Of a DNA stretch of 64,000 nucleotides, positions 31,327 to 40,930 are shown piece after piece. Source of the stretch: Gemmatimonadota bacterium (GTDB lineage: Bacteria; JAAXHH01); NCBI GenBank assembly GCA_009841265.1, contig VXMB01000001.1:332735-396734 (forward strand), given 5' to 3'. The position numbers were made by a program, and so were the translations under genes. Position 1 is the stretch's first letter; the number at the start of each line of letters is the position of its first letter. A model generated the notes under the pieces. That model saw only the letters and a program-made list of their open reading frames with translations. It was not told where the DNA came from and searched no databases.

Positions 31327-31355
31327 TTGACTTTAACGCGCTCCGGGGGTAATAT
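31327..31355 (+). promoter_or_regulatory. rpmH promoter
   Basis: TTGACT (31327-31332) and TAATAT (31350-31355) are 17 bases apart. Transcription would begin near 31362, about 40 bases before the rpmH start. Confidence 0.75.
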
Positions 31356-31404
31356 GGAGGGCTGTTGTTTTTGCGAAAACAGGTAGAAAAAACGGGAGTA
31401 AACG

Positions 31405-31539
31405 ATGAAGCGGACCTTTCAGCCGAGCAATCTCAAGCGGCACCGCAGGCACGGGTTTCGTCGAAGGATGAGCACCAGGGCGGGACGGTTGATTCTGAAC
31501 CGCCGACGAGCCAAGGGAAGGGTACGCGTTGCCGTTTAG
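31405..31539 (+). CDS. rpmH: 50S ribosomal protein bL34
   Basis: A 44-residue, highly basic protein beginning [20 protein letters not shown] and continuing [19 protein letters not shown], an unmistakable bL34. GGGAG lies seven bases before the ATG. It is the first gene of the conserved rpmH-rnpA-yidD-yidC-mnmE-mnmG-rsmG block next to dnaA. Confidence 0.98.
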   Translation: MKRTFQPSNLKRHRRHGFRRRMSTRAGRLILNRRRAKGRVRVAV

Positions 31540-31571
31540 GCGCCGCCCGAACGCGGCAGGACCGATGCATC

Positions 31572-31943
31572 ATGGCCGCCGGTTCCCGACGTTTTCCCCA
31601 CGACGAACGCATGAGACACCGGTGGGAGTTCGAACGGGTCAGGAAATGCGGACTGACCGTCCGCGGACGTTCGATGACCCTGTCTCTGGCCGCGTGTCCG
31701 GACCGGCTTGAGCGCCGGGTAGGTTTCATCGTGACCCGGCACTACGGCGGTGCGGTCAGGCGTAACCTGGTCCGCCGGAGAATGCGGGAGATCTACCGGT
31801 TGAACAGGTGCCGCCTGAAGAGGGGGGTGCACTTGGTGCTTATCGCCCGCAGTCCCGGCCGGGAATGGACCTACCGCCAGATGAACGAAGAGTTCCTGTC
31901 CCTCTACCGTACCGCGGTGACACGCTTATGTGGAAACGGCTGA
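31572..31943 (+). CDS. rnpA: Ribonuclease P protein component
   Basis: A 123-residue basic protein with the RnpA pattern: [50 protein letters not shown] (the RNR motif region) and [15 protein letters not shown]. It binds the RNase P RNA to process tRNA 5' ends. I chose the ATG at 31572, 32 bases after rpmH, because the family core starts about six residues later. The same frame stays open upstream through all of rpmH to a TTG at 31365 (see Findings). It overlaps yidD by 16 bases. Confidence 0.93.
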   Translation: MAAGSRRFPHDERMRHRWEFERVRKCGLTVRGRSMTLSLAACPDRLERRVGFIVTRHYGGAVRRNLVRRRMREIYRLNRCRLKRGVHLVLIARSPGREWTYRQMNEEFLSLYRTAVTRLCGNG

Positions 31944-32209
31944 CCAGGGCAATCACGGCCACGCTCGTCTGGGGCGTCCGCGGCTATCGGCTCGCAGTCT
32001 CCCCGCTCCTCCCGCCAAGCTGCAGGTTTACCCCCACCTGTTCGAATTACGCCATCGAAGCACTGGAACGCAAGGGCCTGTTCACCGGGGTCCGCATGGC
32101 CGCGTGGCGGCTGCTGCGCTGCCATCCCTTTCACCCGGGCGGCTACGATCCGGTGGAGCGACCGGACGGGCCGGCTGGAACTGGCGGATCTGGCGGACCA
32201 CGCGATTAG
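31928..32209 (+). CDS. yidD: Membrane protein insertion efficiency factor YidD
   Basis: A 93-residue protein from the ATG at 31928. The YidD core [28 protein letters not shown] and [16 protein letters not shown], with its conserved cysteines, is complete. YidD is a small amphipathic inner-membrane-associated helper of YidC. The C-terminal 15 residues ([14 protein letters not shown]-like) come from a 9-bp repeat tract and are probably unstructured. The overlap with rnpA suggests coupled translation. Confidence 0.93.
   Translation: MWKRLTRAITATLVWGVRGYRLAVSPLLPPSCRFTPTCSNYAIEALERKGLFTGVRMAAWRLLRCHPFHPGGYDPVERPDGPAGTGGSGGPRD
32164..32199. repeat. 9-bp minisatellite at the 3' end of yidD
   Basis: Four 9-base units (GGACGGGCC, GGCTGGAAC, TGGCGGATC, TGGCGGACC) encode a Gly/Pro-rich tail. 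It belongs to the same repeat family as the copies in dnaA, the M24 peptidase gene and the ccmA-ccmB gap. Confidence 0.7.
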
Positions 32210-32248
32210 CCGCAGGCCACGGCTTGAAACCCCGGAATCACAACGACC

Positions 32249-34048
32249 ATGGAAAAACGGGTACTCGGCGCATTCGGACTGATCATACTGACCTGGATCG
32301 GTTACTACTACATAATATACCCCATGTACGCGCCCCAGCGTCCTGCCCAGGTCGACCGGGTGGTCCCGCAGGGGCAGCCGGGGGATTTCGCGACCGGGGA
32401 CGATCCCGCGGGCGCCTACCCTCCAGTCGAGACACCCGGACAGGCTTTCGACGCGCCGCAGGATGCCACAGGGCCGTCTTTTGACGCGCCGCCGGACGCC
32501 GCCGTAACCGAGCCCGGGCGGACGCCGCCTCCCCGCATCGAAGATCGCCCCCGGCAGGACGTGGCCGCGGACAGCTGGGACCGATCCGAGCGCGTGTTGT
32601 TTCTCCCCCCGGTCGAAGGCACGCCGGCGCCCCGTGAAATCGTCGTCGAAAACCAGTACTTCCGGGGTGTGATCAATACGATGGGCGGTGTGATAACCAG
32701 CTGGAAACTCAAGGGTTACAGGGGAATCGGCGGGGAAGAAGTGGAACTCGTCCCCCCCGATCGGGAGTCCGGCCCCGACATCGTGCTTACCACGGAGCGG
32801 GGGCCCCGCAGCACCCGCGCCCTGCGCTTCGCCGCGGACCGCGACGCGGTCGTGCTGGGTCCCGGACAGTCCTCGGGATCCGTGACGCTGACGGCCGACG
32901 CGCCGGGAGGCCTGACCATCACCAAGGCCTTCGTCATCAACCGGGACGATTACGCCGTGGATCTCCAGGTGCGGATCGACGGCGGACAGGACCTGGCCCT
33001 GGGCAGCAAGTACTATCTCCGGTGGGGCGGCGGGATCAACGTGACGGAGCAGGACTGGGACCAGGATCTGTATGCCTTCAGGGGATTCGCCTCGCTCAAC
33101 GATACGGTGATCGACGAAGACCTCGGGACCGAGTTCGAAGATCCGCGGCCCGAGACCACGGGAGAGACCCACTGGGTCGGCGTGCGAAGCAAATACTTCT
33201 TCACCGCCATGGTGCCGGTGGACCGAAAGGCCAGGGGATACCGGCTGAACGGCCGGCCCGTGCAGCGCCCCCAATACGACGACCGGCAGATCGCCGTGGA
33301 ACTGTCCATGGGACTCGCGTCACCCCTGGTGGACAACTTCCTCCTCTATCTCGGCCCGGTCCACTACGATACCCTGGAAAGTTACGGATACGGCCTCGAG
33401 GGCGCCGTCGATCTCGGTTGGACGATCATTCAACCGATCAGCCGGATCACGCTCATTTCCCTGGTCTGGCTGCACCAGTTCATCACCAATTACGGCGTCG
33501 TGATCATCGTGCTCTCCATCATCGTGAAGATCCTGCTCTTTCCCCTGACCCACAAGAGCATGAAGGCCACGCAGGGCATGGCCGCGCTCCAGCCGAAGAT
33601 GGAATCGCTCAAGGAGAAGCACAAGAACGACTCGACCAAGCTTAACCAGGAGATGATGAAGCTGTACCGGGACGCGGGGGTGAACCCGCTGGGCGGCTGC
33701 CTGCCGCTGCTGCTGCAGATGCCGATCCTCATCGCGCTCTACACCATCTTCAGCAGCACGATCGAACTGCGGGACGCGCCTTTCATCGGGTGGATCCAGG
33801 ACCTGTCCCTCCGGGACCCGTACTACGTGCTGCCCGTCCTCATGGCGGCCACGATGCTGATCCAGTCCAAGATGACGATGAAAGACCCCCGGCAGGCCAT
33901 GTTCGTCTACATCATGCCCGCGGTGCTGTTCTTCATCATGATGAACCTGCCTTCCGGACTGATCCTGTACTGGACCATGATCAACGTGCTGACCATCGTG
34001 CAGCAGGCCTTTCAAAACCGGTTCTTCCCCGTTCAACCCGCCAAGTGA
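32249..34048 (+). CDS. yidC: Membrane protein insertase YidC
   Basis: A 599-residue insertase of the Gram-negative type. TM1 is near residues 6-22. A Pro-rich linker leads to a large periplasmic beta-sandwich domain (about 110-370), followed by the conserved five-span core region: LVWLHQFITNYGVVIIVLSIIVKILLFPLTHKSM, NPLGGCLPLLLQMPILIALY and LPSGLILYWTMINVLTIVQQ. It inserts and folds inner-membrane proteins with or without SecYEG. It follows yidD by 39 bases. There is no jag/khpB gene between it and mnmE. Confidence 0.97.
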   Translation: MEKRVLGAFGLIILTWIGYYYIIYPMYAPQRPAQVDRVVPQGQPGDFATGDDPAGAYPPVETPGQAFDAPQDATGPSFDAPPDAAVTEPGRTPPPRIEDRPRQDVAADSWDRSERVLFLPPVEGTPAPREIVVENQYFRGVINTMGGVITSWKLKGYRGIGGEEVELVPPDRESGPDIVLTTERGPRSTRALRFAADRDAVVLGPGQSSGSVTLTADAPGGLTITKAFVINRDDYAVDLQVRIDGGQDLALGSKYYLRWGGGINVTEQDWDQDLYAFRGFASLNDTVIDEDLGTEFEDPRPETTGETHWVGVRSKYFFTAMVPVDRKARGYRLNGRPVQRPQYDDRQIAVELSMGLASPLVDNFLLYLGPVHYDTLESYGYGLEGAVDLGWTIIQPISRITLISLVWLHQFITNYGVVIIVLSIIVKILLFPLTHKSMKATQGMAALQPKMESLKEKHKNDSTKLNQEMMKLYRDAGVNPLGGCLPLLLQMPILIALYTIFSSTIELRDAPFIGWIQDLSLRDPYYVLPVLMAATMLIQSKMTMKDPRQAMFVYIMPAVLFFIMMNLPSGLILYWTMINVLTIVQQAFQNRFFPVQPAK

Positions 34049-34050
34049 CG

Positions 34051-34110
34051 CACCCAAAGGGCACCGCCGCAGGCACCGGGCCCAAGGGCACCGACCCGCA
34101 GTGCACCGGG
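34051..34110. repeat. 30-bp tandem duplication between yidC and mnmE
   Basis: Two adjacent imperfect 30-base units, each containing CCCAAGGGCACCG or its variant and ending GCACCGGG, fill most of the 87-base intergenic gap. No gene or terminator is recognised here. Confidence 0.65.
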
Positions 34111-34135
34111 CGCGGCAGCAAGCCTCGTTAACCCC

Positions 34136-35518
34136 ATGACCTCGCAGGCCCCGAACGATACCATTGCCGCGATCGGAACGCCGCCCGGCGAGGGCGGACT
34201 GTGCGTGGTGCGCATGAGCGGTCCCGACACTTTCGCCATCGCCGACCGGGTGTTCGGAGGCACCAGCCGGCCTTCCGAGTGCGGGACCCACACCATCCAT
34301 CACGGCCACGTCATCGATCCCCGGAGCCACGAGCGGGTCGATGAAGTGCTCATGTCCGTATTCAGGTCGCCCCGTACCTACACCCGGGAGGACCTGATCG
34401 AGTTCAGCGGCCACGGCGGCATGGTTCCGGGCGGGATGATCCTGGACGTCCTGATCAGGTCGGGCGCCCGGCTGGCGGAGCCGGGGGAGTTTACAAAGCG
34501 CGCCTTTCTCAACGGAAGGATCGACCTGCTGCAGGCGGAAGCGGTGGGCGAGTTGATCCGGGCGCGGACCGATGCCTGCGCGCGGGCGGCCCTCAGGCAG
34601 CTGAACGGGACCTGCTCGCAACAGATCGACGAATTCAGGATCAAATTAATACAAATAATTGCATATATTGAAGTTACGCTTGATTTCACCGAGGAGGGCA
34701 TCCCCGATATGACGCCGCGGACCTTCCTCGACCAGCTCCGACCCGTCCGGGAAGCGCTCGGCCGACTCATCAAGTCTTCCCACGAAACGCGCGTACTGAG
34801 GGACGGGGTCCGGGTCGCGTTGCTCGGCAAGCCGAACGTGGGGAAGTCCAGTCTGCTCAACATGCTTACGGCGCGTGACCGGGCGATCGTGCATCCGGAA
34901 TCGGGGACGACGCGGGACACCATCGAGGAAAGCGTCGACATCGAGGGCGTGCCCGTTGTCTTCGTGGATACGGCGGGTATCCGGAAGACCTCGAACCGGG
35001 TGGAACAGCAGGGCGTTATCCGGTCGCGCACGGAACTGGAACAGGCCGATATCCCGCTGGCCGTCTTCGACGCCACAAGCCCGCCGGACGACGACGACCG
35101 GCAACTGGTGAAGATGTTGTCCGGGCGGACCGCCGTGTTTATATTCAACAAGTGCGACCTGGATGCTTACGATCCGGACGCATACCTGGAATTGACCGCG
35201 GGCGGCCGGTGGATCCGAACCTCGGCAAAGCACGGCGAGGGTCTGGAGAATCTCAGGGAAGCGATTCTCCAGACCGCGCGGTTCGATCCCGCCGGTTTCG
35301 AGTCGGGACTCGTCGTCAATGCTCGTCAGGGCGAGCTGCTTGACCAGGCGAAAACGAGTCTTGACCGGGGTATCGGGGTACTGGAAGAAGGGCTCGGCGC
35401 CGAAATGGCCGCCGTCGATCTGAGGGAATGCGTGCACCGGCTGGGTGTACTCGTGGGAAAGGAAATCGGCGATGCGGTACTCGATCATGTGTTCTCCAGG
35501 TTCTGCATCGGGAAATGA
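34136..35518 (+). CDS. mnmE: tRNA modification GTPase MnmE
   Basis: A 460-residue GTPase. The N-terminal tetrahydrofolate-binding domain begins NDTIAAIGTPPGEGGLCVVRMSG. A helical domain follows, then a central G domain (G1 GKPNVGKS at about 231-238, G3 DTAG, G4 NKCD). The C-terminal FCIGK carries the conserved cysteine. With MnmG it installs the 5-carboxymethylaminomethyl group on wobble U34 of tRNAs. Length is normal. Its stop codon abuts a parS site. Confidence 0.97.
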   Translation: MTSQAPNDTIAAIGTPPGEGGLCVVRMSGPDTFAIADRVFGGTSRPSECGTHTIHHGHVIDPRSHERVDEVLMSVFRSPRTYTREDLIEFSGHGGMVPGGMILDVLIRSGARLAEPGEFTKRAFLNGRIDLLQAEAVGELIRARTDACARAALRQLNGTCSQQIDEFRIKLIQIIAYIEVTLDFTEEGIPDMTPRTFLDQLRPVREALGRLIKSSHETRVLRDGVRVALLGKPNVGKSSLLNMLTARDRAIVHPESGTTRDTIEESVDIEGVPVVFVDTAGIRKTSNRVEQQGVIRSRTELEQADIPLAVFDATSPPDDDDRQLVKMLSGRTAVFIFNKCDLDAYDPDAYLELTAGGRWIRTSAKHGEGLENLREAILQTARFDPAGFESGLVVNARQGELLDQAKTSLDRGIGVLEEGLGAEMAAVDLRECVHRLGVLVGKEIGDAVLDHVFSRFCIGK

Positions 35519-35534
35519 TGTTCCACGTGGAACA
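35519..35534. promoter_or_regulatory. parS centromere site, copy 1
   Basis: A perfect 16-base palindrome TGTTCCACGTGGAACA, which matches the bacterial parS consensus TGTTNCACGTGNAACA. It starts at the base after the mnmE stop codon. Confidence 0.9.
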
Positions 35535-35545
35535 GGGACCGGGTA

Positions 35546-37483
35546 ATGGCTGAAAACGAACGGCTGACATCGGTTGAAGTCCTCGTCATCGGCGGAGGCC
35601 ACGCCGGATGCGAAGCCGCCCTGGCTTCGGCGAGAATGGGCGTAAAGACGGCGCTCGTAACCCTCGATGCTTCGAAGATCGGGCAGATGTCCTGCAATCC
35701 TTCCATCGGCGGCCTGGGCAAGGGACAGCTCGTGAGGGAGGTCGACGCGCTCGGCGGGGAGATGGGCAAGGCCGCGGACGCGACGGCCGTGCAGGTCAGG
35801 ATGTTGAACACGCGCAAGGGTCCGGCGGTACAGTCTCTGAGATCCCAGAATGACCGCGTGGCATACCGGGATTATATGCAGCGGGTCATCGGGGAAACGC
35901 CGAACCTGACGGTAGTGGAAGGCGAGGTCGCGTGCCTGGACGTCGACCAGCGCTGCGTGACGGGGATCCGGACCAACGATGGGCGCGCCATATCTTGCCG
36001 TGCCGTGGTCGTGGCTTCAGGCACTTTTCTGAACGGCGTCATGCATCGGGGCGCGAGCAGTTCCTCCGGAGGACGTCTGGGAGAAAGGGCGGCCACGGAG
36101 CTGTCCGACTCCCTGCGGGATCTGGGGTTCGACATCGGCCGGCTGAAAACCGGCACGCCGCCCAGAGTAGATGGTAAATCCATAGATTACAATGAGTTGG
36201 AAATCATTGCGGGCGATGAGCTTCCCGAGCATTTCTCCCAGGAAAGGCTGTCACCGGCCGATGAGCAACTGCCCTGCTACCTGACCTTCACGAACGCCCG
36301 GACCCACGACATCATCCGTTCCGCCCTGGATCAGTCGCCCATGTACTCCGGCCGGATCACCGGCCGCGGTCCCAGGTACTGTCCATCCGTCGAAGACAAG
36401 ATCGTACGGTTCCCTGATCGGGACAATCACCAGATCATCCTGGAACCCGAGGGGTGGAATACCGACGAGGTATACGTAAACGGCTTCTCCACCAGCCTTC
36501 CGGAACCGGTGCAGGACCGGGCGCTGCACACGATAAAAGGCCTGGAGAAGGCGGAGATCCTTCAGTTCGGATACGCCGTCGAATACGATTTTATCCCTCC
36601 CGAAAACCTGACACGTTCCCTGGAAACGCGCCAGGTAGACGGGCTGTTCCTCGCGGGTCAGATCAACGGTACCACGGGCTATGAGGAGGCCGCGGCACAG
36701 GGTATACTGGCCGGCATCAATGCCGCGCTGAAGGTCGGTAAACGCCCGGCGTTTACCCTCGACCGGGGAGAGGCTTACATTGGCGTGATGGTCGACGATC
36801 TCATCACGAAGGGAGCGGACGAACCTTACCGGATGTTCACTTCGCGTGCGGAGTACCGCCTGCTGTTGCGGCACGACAACGCGGATATGCGCCTGTCGGA
36901 CCGGGCCTTCGAGATCGGTGTGATTTCAAGAGAACGTCACGAGGCCACAGTAACCCGTCGCCAGCTGGTGGAATCGGAATCAAACCGGCTGAAAGGGGAA
37001 TACGTGGCTCCGGACCGGATAAACCCCATACTCGAGACCAGGTTCTCGACGCCGGTATCGGAGCCGGTGTCCCTGCACAAGCTGCTGTCCCGCCCGGAGA
37101 TACAGTATTCCGACCTCTATACCGTAGACCCGGATCCCATGGACCATGAACCGTCTGTCATCGGCCAGATTCAGACAACGGTCAAATACGCCGGGTACCT
37201 CGAACGCCAGCACAAGGAAATTGAACGCATGCGGTCCTGGGAATCCCGTGCGATCCCCGGGGAATTCGATTACGCTTCCATCCGGGCCATGTCCCACGAA
37301 GCACGTGAAAAGCTGGCCATCATCCGGCCGGCAAACGTGGGGCAGGCGTCGCGGATCCCGGGCGTAACACCCGCCGATCTGTCCATCCTCGTCGTACATC
37401 TCGAACGCTTTACGGCGAAGTCCCGCACCGAAAAGTCCAGCCCCGAGAACCAGGTGTTCCACGTGGAACATACCAAGACATGA
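35546..37483 (+). CDS. mnmG: tRNA uridine 5-carboxymethylaminomethyl modification enzyme MnmG
   Basis: A 645-residue FAD/NADH-dependent protein. The dinucleotide-binding motif is [12 protein letters not shown] near the N-terminus. The MnmG signatures [17 protein letters not shown] and [16 protein letters not shown] follow, as do [32 protein letters not shown] and a helical C-terminal domain ([21 protein letters not shown]). It works with MnmE on tRNA U34. Its last codons contain the second parS site, so the coding sequence there is constrained by both functions. Confidence 0.97.
   Translation: MAENERLTSVEVLVIGGGHAGCEAALASARMGVKTALVTLDASKIGQMSCNPSIGGLGKGQLVREVDALGGEMGKAADATAVQVRMLNTRKGPAVQSLRSQNDRVAYRDYMQRVIGETPNLTVVEGEVACLDVDQRCVTGIRTNDGRAISCRAVVVASGTFLNGVMHRGASSSSGGRLGERAATELSDSLRDLGFDIGRLKTGTPPRVDGKSIDYNELEIIAGDELPEHFSQERLSPADEQLPCYLTFTNARTHDIIRSALDQSPMYSGRITGRGPRYCPSVEDKIVRFPDRDNHQIILEPEGWNTDEVYVNGFSTSLPEPVQDRALHTIKGLEKAEILQFGYAVEYDFIPPENLTRSLETRQVDGLFLAGQINGTTGYEEAAAQGILAGINAALKVGKRPAFTLDRGEAYIGVMVDDLITKGADEPYRMFTSRAEYRLLLRHDNADMRLSDRAFEIGVISRERHEATVTRRQLVESESNRLKGEYVAPDRINPILETRFSTPVSEPVSLHKLLSRPEIQYSDLYTVDPDPMDHEPSVIGQIQTTVKYAGYLERQHKEIERMRSWESRAIPGEFDYASIRAMSHEAREKLAIIRPANVGQASRIPGVTPADLSILVVHLERFTAKSRTEKSSPENQVFHVEHTKT
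37455..37470. promoter_or_regulatory. parS centromere site, copy 2 (inside mnmG)
   Basis: The same perfect palindrome TGTTCCACGTGGAACA as copy 1, here inside the mnmG reading frame (encoding V-F-H-V-E-H) near its stop codon. It lies about 1.94 kb from copy 1. Confidence 0.88.
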
Positions 37484-37484
37484 C

Positions 37485-38138
37485 ATGGACACTTTCGAGC
37501 ATTTCGTCCATGGTATGGAGAATCTCGGTCATCGGCTTGACGCCCGTAAAATCGGGGCATTCGAGCGATACCTGTACGAAATCCTGCGTGTAAACCACGT
37601 ACTCCGCATCATATCCACGAACGATCTGGAACGCATACCTTCGCGCCATTTTTGCGATTCGCTCATGCCCGCACTGAAGGGTGTCCTGCCCACGGGCGGC
37701 GTGATCGTGGACATCGGAAGCGGTGGCGGTTTCCCCGGGATACCCCTCGCCATTTTCGTGCCTGGAACACGCTTTGTTGCGGTCGAATCAAATCAGAAGA
37801 AGTGCGCTTTTCTGAAGTTGGCACGGCGTGCGTTGTCGCTGGATAATCTGAATGTCTGCAATATACGGATAGAGCAATTACCGGAACGTGCGCCGGATGG
37901 CATGTATGACGGCGCGGTGGCGCGGGCGGTCAGTTCTATCGGCCAACTCGTGGAATGGAGTAGTCCCGTCTTGAAACCCGGAGGGAAGCTGGTCTGCTAC
38001 AAGGGGCCCGGTCCGGAGGAAGAGATCGAATCGGCTGCATCGATCATGGAGGCGCAGGGCATGGTATGGGAAGCTATCGTTCCATACGAAGAAGGGGTTG
38101 TTAGCTCTCCTACCCTCGTGGTGCTTAAGAAAGTGTGA
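37485..38138 (+). CDS. rsmG: 16S rRNA (guanine-527-N7)-methyltransferase RsmG
   Basis: A 217-residue Rossmann-fold methyltransferase with the SAM motif VDIGSGGGFPGIPLAI (about 75-90) and the conserved KPGGKLVCYKGP strand. RsmG makes m7G527 in 16S rRNA; its loss gives low-level streptomycin resistance in other bacteria. It begins one base after the mnmG stop, in the usual operon position. The usual parA-parB pair is not found downstream: convergent moeA genes follow after 180 AT-rich bases in which I see no feature. Confidence 0.95.
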   Translation: MDTFEHFVHGMENLGHRLDARKIGAFERYLYEILRVNHVLRIISTNDLERIPSRHFCDSLMPALKGVLPTGGVIVDIGSGGGFPGIPLAIFVPGTRFVAVESNQKKCAFLKLARRALSLDNLNVCNIRIEQLPERAPDGMYDGAVARAVSSIGQLVEWSSPVLKPGGKLVCYKGPGPEEEIESAASIMEAQGMVWEAIVPYEEGVVSSPTLVVLKKV

Positions 38139-38320
38139 GATGGTAGACCGTTGATTCAGGAAGGGTTATCGTATCGAAAAATTATCGTCAGATGGCAAGA
38201 AACCCGCCGATGAAACAGGCTACCCCTTCCCCGATCGCCCCATGTGGAAGGTATACGGATATACATAATAATATACGTATTTATGAAGCGAATTTGAAAA
38301 TGCCGTAAGTTATATAATTA

Positions 38321-39562
38321 TCAGTAGTTACGATCAGCAGAGAGCCCGCTGTAACCCCCGAGTAACATGACCTCGATTTCCTGGCCGGCCGGCATGAATT
38401 CCTGATCTTCGTGACTTACGGCCAACCCGTCGGCGATGGACATGGATCTCAGAATGCCTGAGCCCTGCGCGCCGGTACGCGACGCGAAGTATTGGTCTCC
38501 CCGCTTCTGGAGGGTCACGCGAATGAACTGTTTGCGTCCAAGCGATTTCGTCAGGTCTTCCAGCAGGCGTGCCTTGATCGTGGGGCGGAAGATACGGGTG
38601 TATCCCTGCATCGTGAGCAGGGCGGGACGCATGAAGAGCTCGAAGGTAACCATGGAGGCTACCGGGTTGCCGGGCAGGCCGAATACGATGGTGTCGTCAA
38701 TTGAACCGAAGGCGAGGGGGCGACCGGGCGTCATGGACACCTTCCAGAAGGCCATGGAGGTGCCGACGGCCTCGAGGGCGGCCTTGACGTAGTCGTATTC
38801 TCCCACCGAGACCCCGCCCGAGGTGATGACCGCGTCCGCAAGGAGTCCGTCGCGCAGCGCCTCTTCGAGCGCTTCCTGGGTATCGGGAATGATGCCCAGC
38901 CGCAGGGGTATGCCGCCGGCGTCCGCCACCAGCGCGGAAAGGGCGTATCCGTTGCTGTCCACGATCTTGCCGTCCTCGAGGGGTTCGTCCACGTCGACGA
39001 TCTCGTCGCCGGTGGACAGCACGGCAACCCGCGGCCGGCGGTAGACCGTTACGTGGGAGCGGTTGGTCGAGGCCAGCAGGCCGACTTCGGCCGGCCGGAT
39101 CAGCATGCCGGACGGGATGATGAGATCCCCTTCGCGGATGTCTTCGCCGGCACACCGGAGGTCCGTTCCGGGTTCCACGGCCTGGAGTATGCGTACGCGG
39201 CGCGCATCGATCCTTAGCGTGCGTTCGGCGCGGACGATGGTATCCGCGCCTTCGGGCACCGGCGCGCCCGTCATGATGTGTATCGCCTGTCCCGGTCCGA
39301 CGGAACGTTTGGCCACGTATCCGGCGGGTAGGTCTTCGACGATCTCCAGTTCCGCCGGGGAATCGGGCGACGACGGTACCGTATCCGCGGCCCGCACCGC
39401 GTAGCCGTCCATGGCTGAATTGTCCCAGGGCGGCTGGTTTCTCGTGGCGTGTACGTCCTCGGCCAATACCCGGCCGCGCGCCGAGGCGATATCGACGCGC
39501 TCCACGCCGATCGGCCGGATCCGGTTCAGAATGGTGTCCCGGGCTTCGATAACGGAGATCAT
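38321..39562 (-). CDS. moeA: Molybdopterin molybdotransferase MoeA (copy 1)
   Basis: A 413-residue MoeA from the ATG at 39562 (TGAGG nine bases upstream). Family motifs: PPWDNSAMDGYAV, IMTGAPVPEGADTIVRAE, VLSTGDEIVDVDEPLEDGKIVDSNGYAL, ITSGGVSVGEYDYVK and FGLPGNPVASMVTFE. MoeA inserts molybdate into adenylylated molybdopterin. A second moeA lies 22 bases upstream on the same strand. Tandem copies may divide Mo and W handling, as is known for some organisms, but no residue here decides that. Confidence 0.94.
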   Translation of the reverse strand: MISVIEARDTILNRIRPIGVERVDIASARGRVLAEDVHATRNQPPWDNSAMDGYAVRAADTVPSSPDSPAELEIVEDLPAGYVAKRSVGPGQAIHIMTGAPVPEGADTIVRAERTLRIDARRVRILQAVEPGTDLRCAGEDIREGDLIIPSGMLIRPAEVGLLASTNRSHVTVYRRPRVAVLSTGDEIVDVDEPLEDGKIVDSNGYALSALVADAGGIPLRLGIIPDTQEALEEALRDGLLADAVITSGGVSVGEYDYVKAALEAVGTSMAFWKVSMTPGRPLAFGSIDDTIVFGLPGNPVASMVTFELFMRPALLTMQGYTRIFRPTIKARLLEDLTKSLGRKQFIRVTLQKRGDQYFASRTGAQGSGILRSMSIADGLAVSHEDQEFMPAGQEIEVMLLGGYSGLSADRNY

Positions 39563-39584
39563 CGCGCGTTCCTCACGGTAAATC

Positions 39585-40856
39585 CTATCGGGCCTCGCCC
39601 TGTCCGGCCGCACTCTGCTCGGCCGCGCCCATCAGCAGCACCTGGACCTTGGATCCGCGGGGCACGGAGGTTACGCCCGTTTCCACGACGACGAGACCGT
39701 TGGTCCCGGTCATGGAGCTGAGCATGCCGGACCCTTGGCCCGCGACGGTCGAGGCGTAGAACCGTCCGCCGGTAGCGGTGATCCTGGCGCGCAGATAGTG
39801 CCGCCGGTCTCCGCCGGCCGTCAGATCGTTCTCGAGTTCCGCCTGGACCGTGGGCAGGCCCCAGTCATGGGGGCTGTAGCCCATCATCTTACGCATGGCG
39901 GGCCGTGCGAAGAGGAGGAAGGAGACCATGCAGGAGACGGGATTGCCCGGCAGGCCGAAGAACGGCTTCCCCTGCAGCAACCCGTAGGCGAGAGGCTTGC
40001 CAGGTTTCATCTTCACCCGCCAGAATCTCATGTCCGCGCCGAGGTCCTCCAGCACCTTTTTCACGTAGTCGTAGTCGCCCACGGAAACGCCGCCGGTGGA
40101 AAGGACGATATCCGCGCTCAGCGCCGACCGGATGGCCTTCGCGATCTCCGCTTCGCTGTCCCTGGCGATGCCCAGGTTGACCGGCCGGCCATTGCATTCC
40201 CGCACGAGCGCGGCCAGGGAATAGCTGTTGCTGTTGACGATTTTTCCCGGTACGAGCCGTTCGTCGATTTCGACGACCTCGTCGCCCGTGGAGAGGATGG
40301 CCACGGCCGGACGTCTGCGCACCGCGACCTGGGACCGTTGGAAGGCCGCCAGGAGGCCGATCTCGCCGGGACCGATTTCGGCGCCGGCGAAAAGGACCCG
40401 CTGGCCCTGTTTTACGTCTTCCCCCCGGTAGCGCACGTTCTGACCCGGCTCTACCGCCTTCAGGATCTCCACGCCATCCGCATGCTGCCTGGTGTTCTCC
40501 ACCATGACGACGGCGTCCGCGCCTCCGGGGAGGAAGGCGCCGGTCATGATGCGCGAGGATTTGCCGGGAACCACGTGCGCGGACGGAACGGTGCCCGCGG
40601 GAATCTCTTCGAGGACCTCGAGGCGGCAGGGGGCGTCCTCGGATGCGCCCGACGTGTCCGTTGCTATTACGGCATAACCGTCGACGGAGGAATTATCCTG
40701 TGGCGGCACGTCGAACCTGGGCGCCACGTCTTCGGCGAGCACCCGGTCCTGGCTCTCGTACAGCGGTACGCGCTCGACGCCCGAGACGGAGACCGAATCC
40801 AGCACGATCTCCTGGGCCTCCTCCACGGTGAGCATTCGGTCCGCTGTCATGTTCAT
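39585..40856 (-). CDS. moeA: Molybdopterin molybdotransferase MoeA (copy 2)
   Basis: A 423-residue MoeA paralogue. Motifs: PPQDNSSVDGYAV, IMTGAFLPGGADAVVMVE, ILSTGDEVVEIDERLVPGKIVNSNSY, LSTGGVSVGDYDYVK and FFGLPGNPVSCMVSF. The likely ATG is at 40856; a TTG at 40934 overlapping the upstream peptidase is an alternative. The overall sequence is clearly diverged from copy 1, so this is an old duplication, not a recent one. No other molybdenum-cofactor genes are in the window. Confidence 0.93.
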   Translation of the reverse strand: MNMTADRMLTVEEAQEIVLDSVSVSGVERVPLYESQDRVLAEDVAPRFDVPPQDNSSVDGYAVIATDTSGASEDAPCRLEVLEEIPAGTVPSAHVVPGKSSRIMTGAFLPGGADAVVMVENTRQHADGVEILKAVEPGQNVRYRGEDVKQGQRVLFAGAEIGPGEIGLLAAFQRSQVAVRRRPAVAILSTGDEVVEIDERLVPGKIVNSNSYSLAALVRECNGRPVNLGIARDSEAEIAKAIRSALSADIVLSTGGVSVGDYDYVKKVLEDLGADMRFWRVKMKPGKPLAYGLLQGKPFFGLPGNPVSCMVSFLLFARPAMRKMMGYSPHDWGLPTVQAELENDLTAGGDRRHYLRARITATGGRFYASTVAGQGSGMLSSMTGTNGLVVVETGVTSVPRGSKVQVLLMGAAEQSAAGQGEAR

Positions 40857-40930
40857 GTGTCCATCCCGGAAACCGGAGGTACGGTTTGCCGGCCGTCTGT
40901 GGGTGAAGCGCCCGGCTATCGGCCGGGTCT

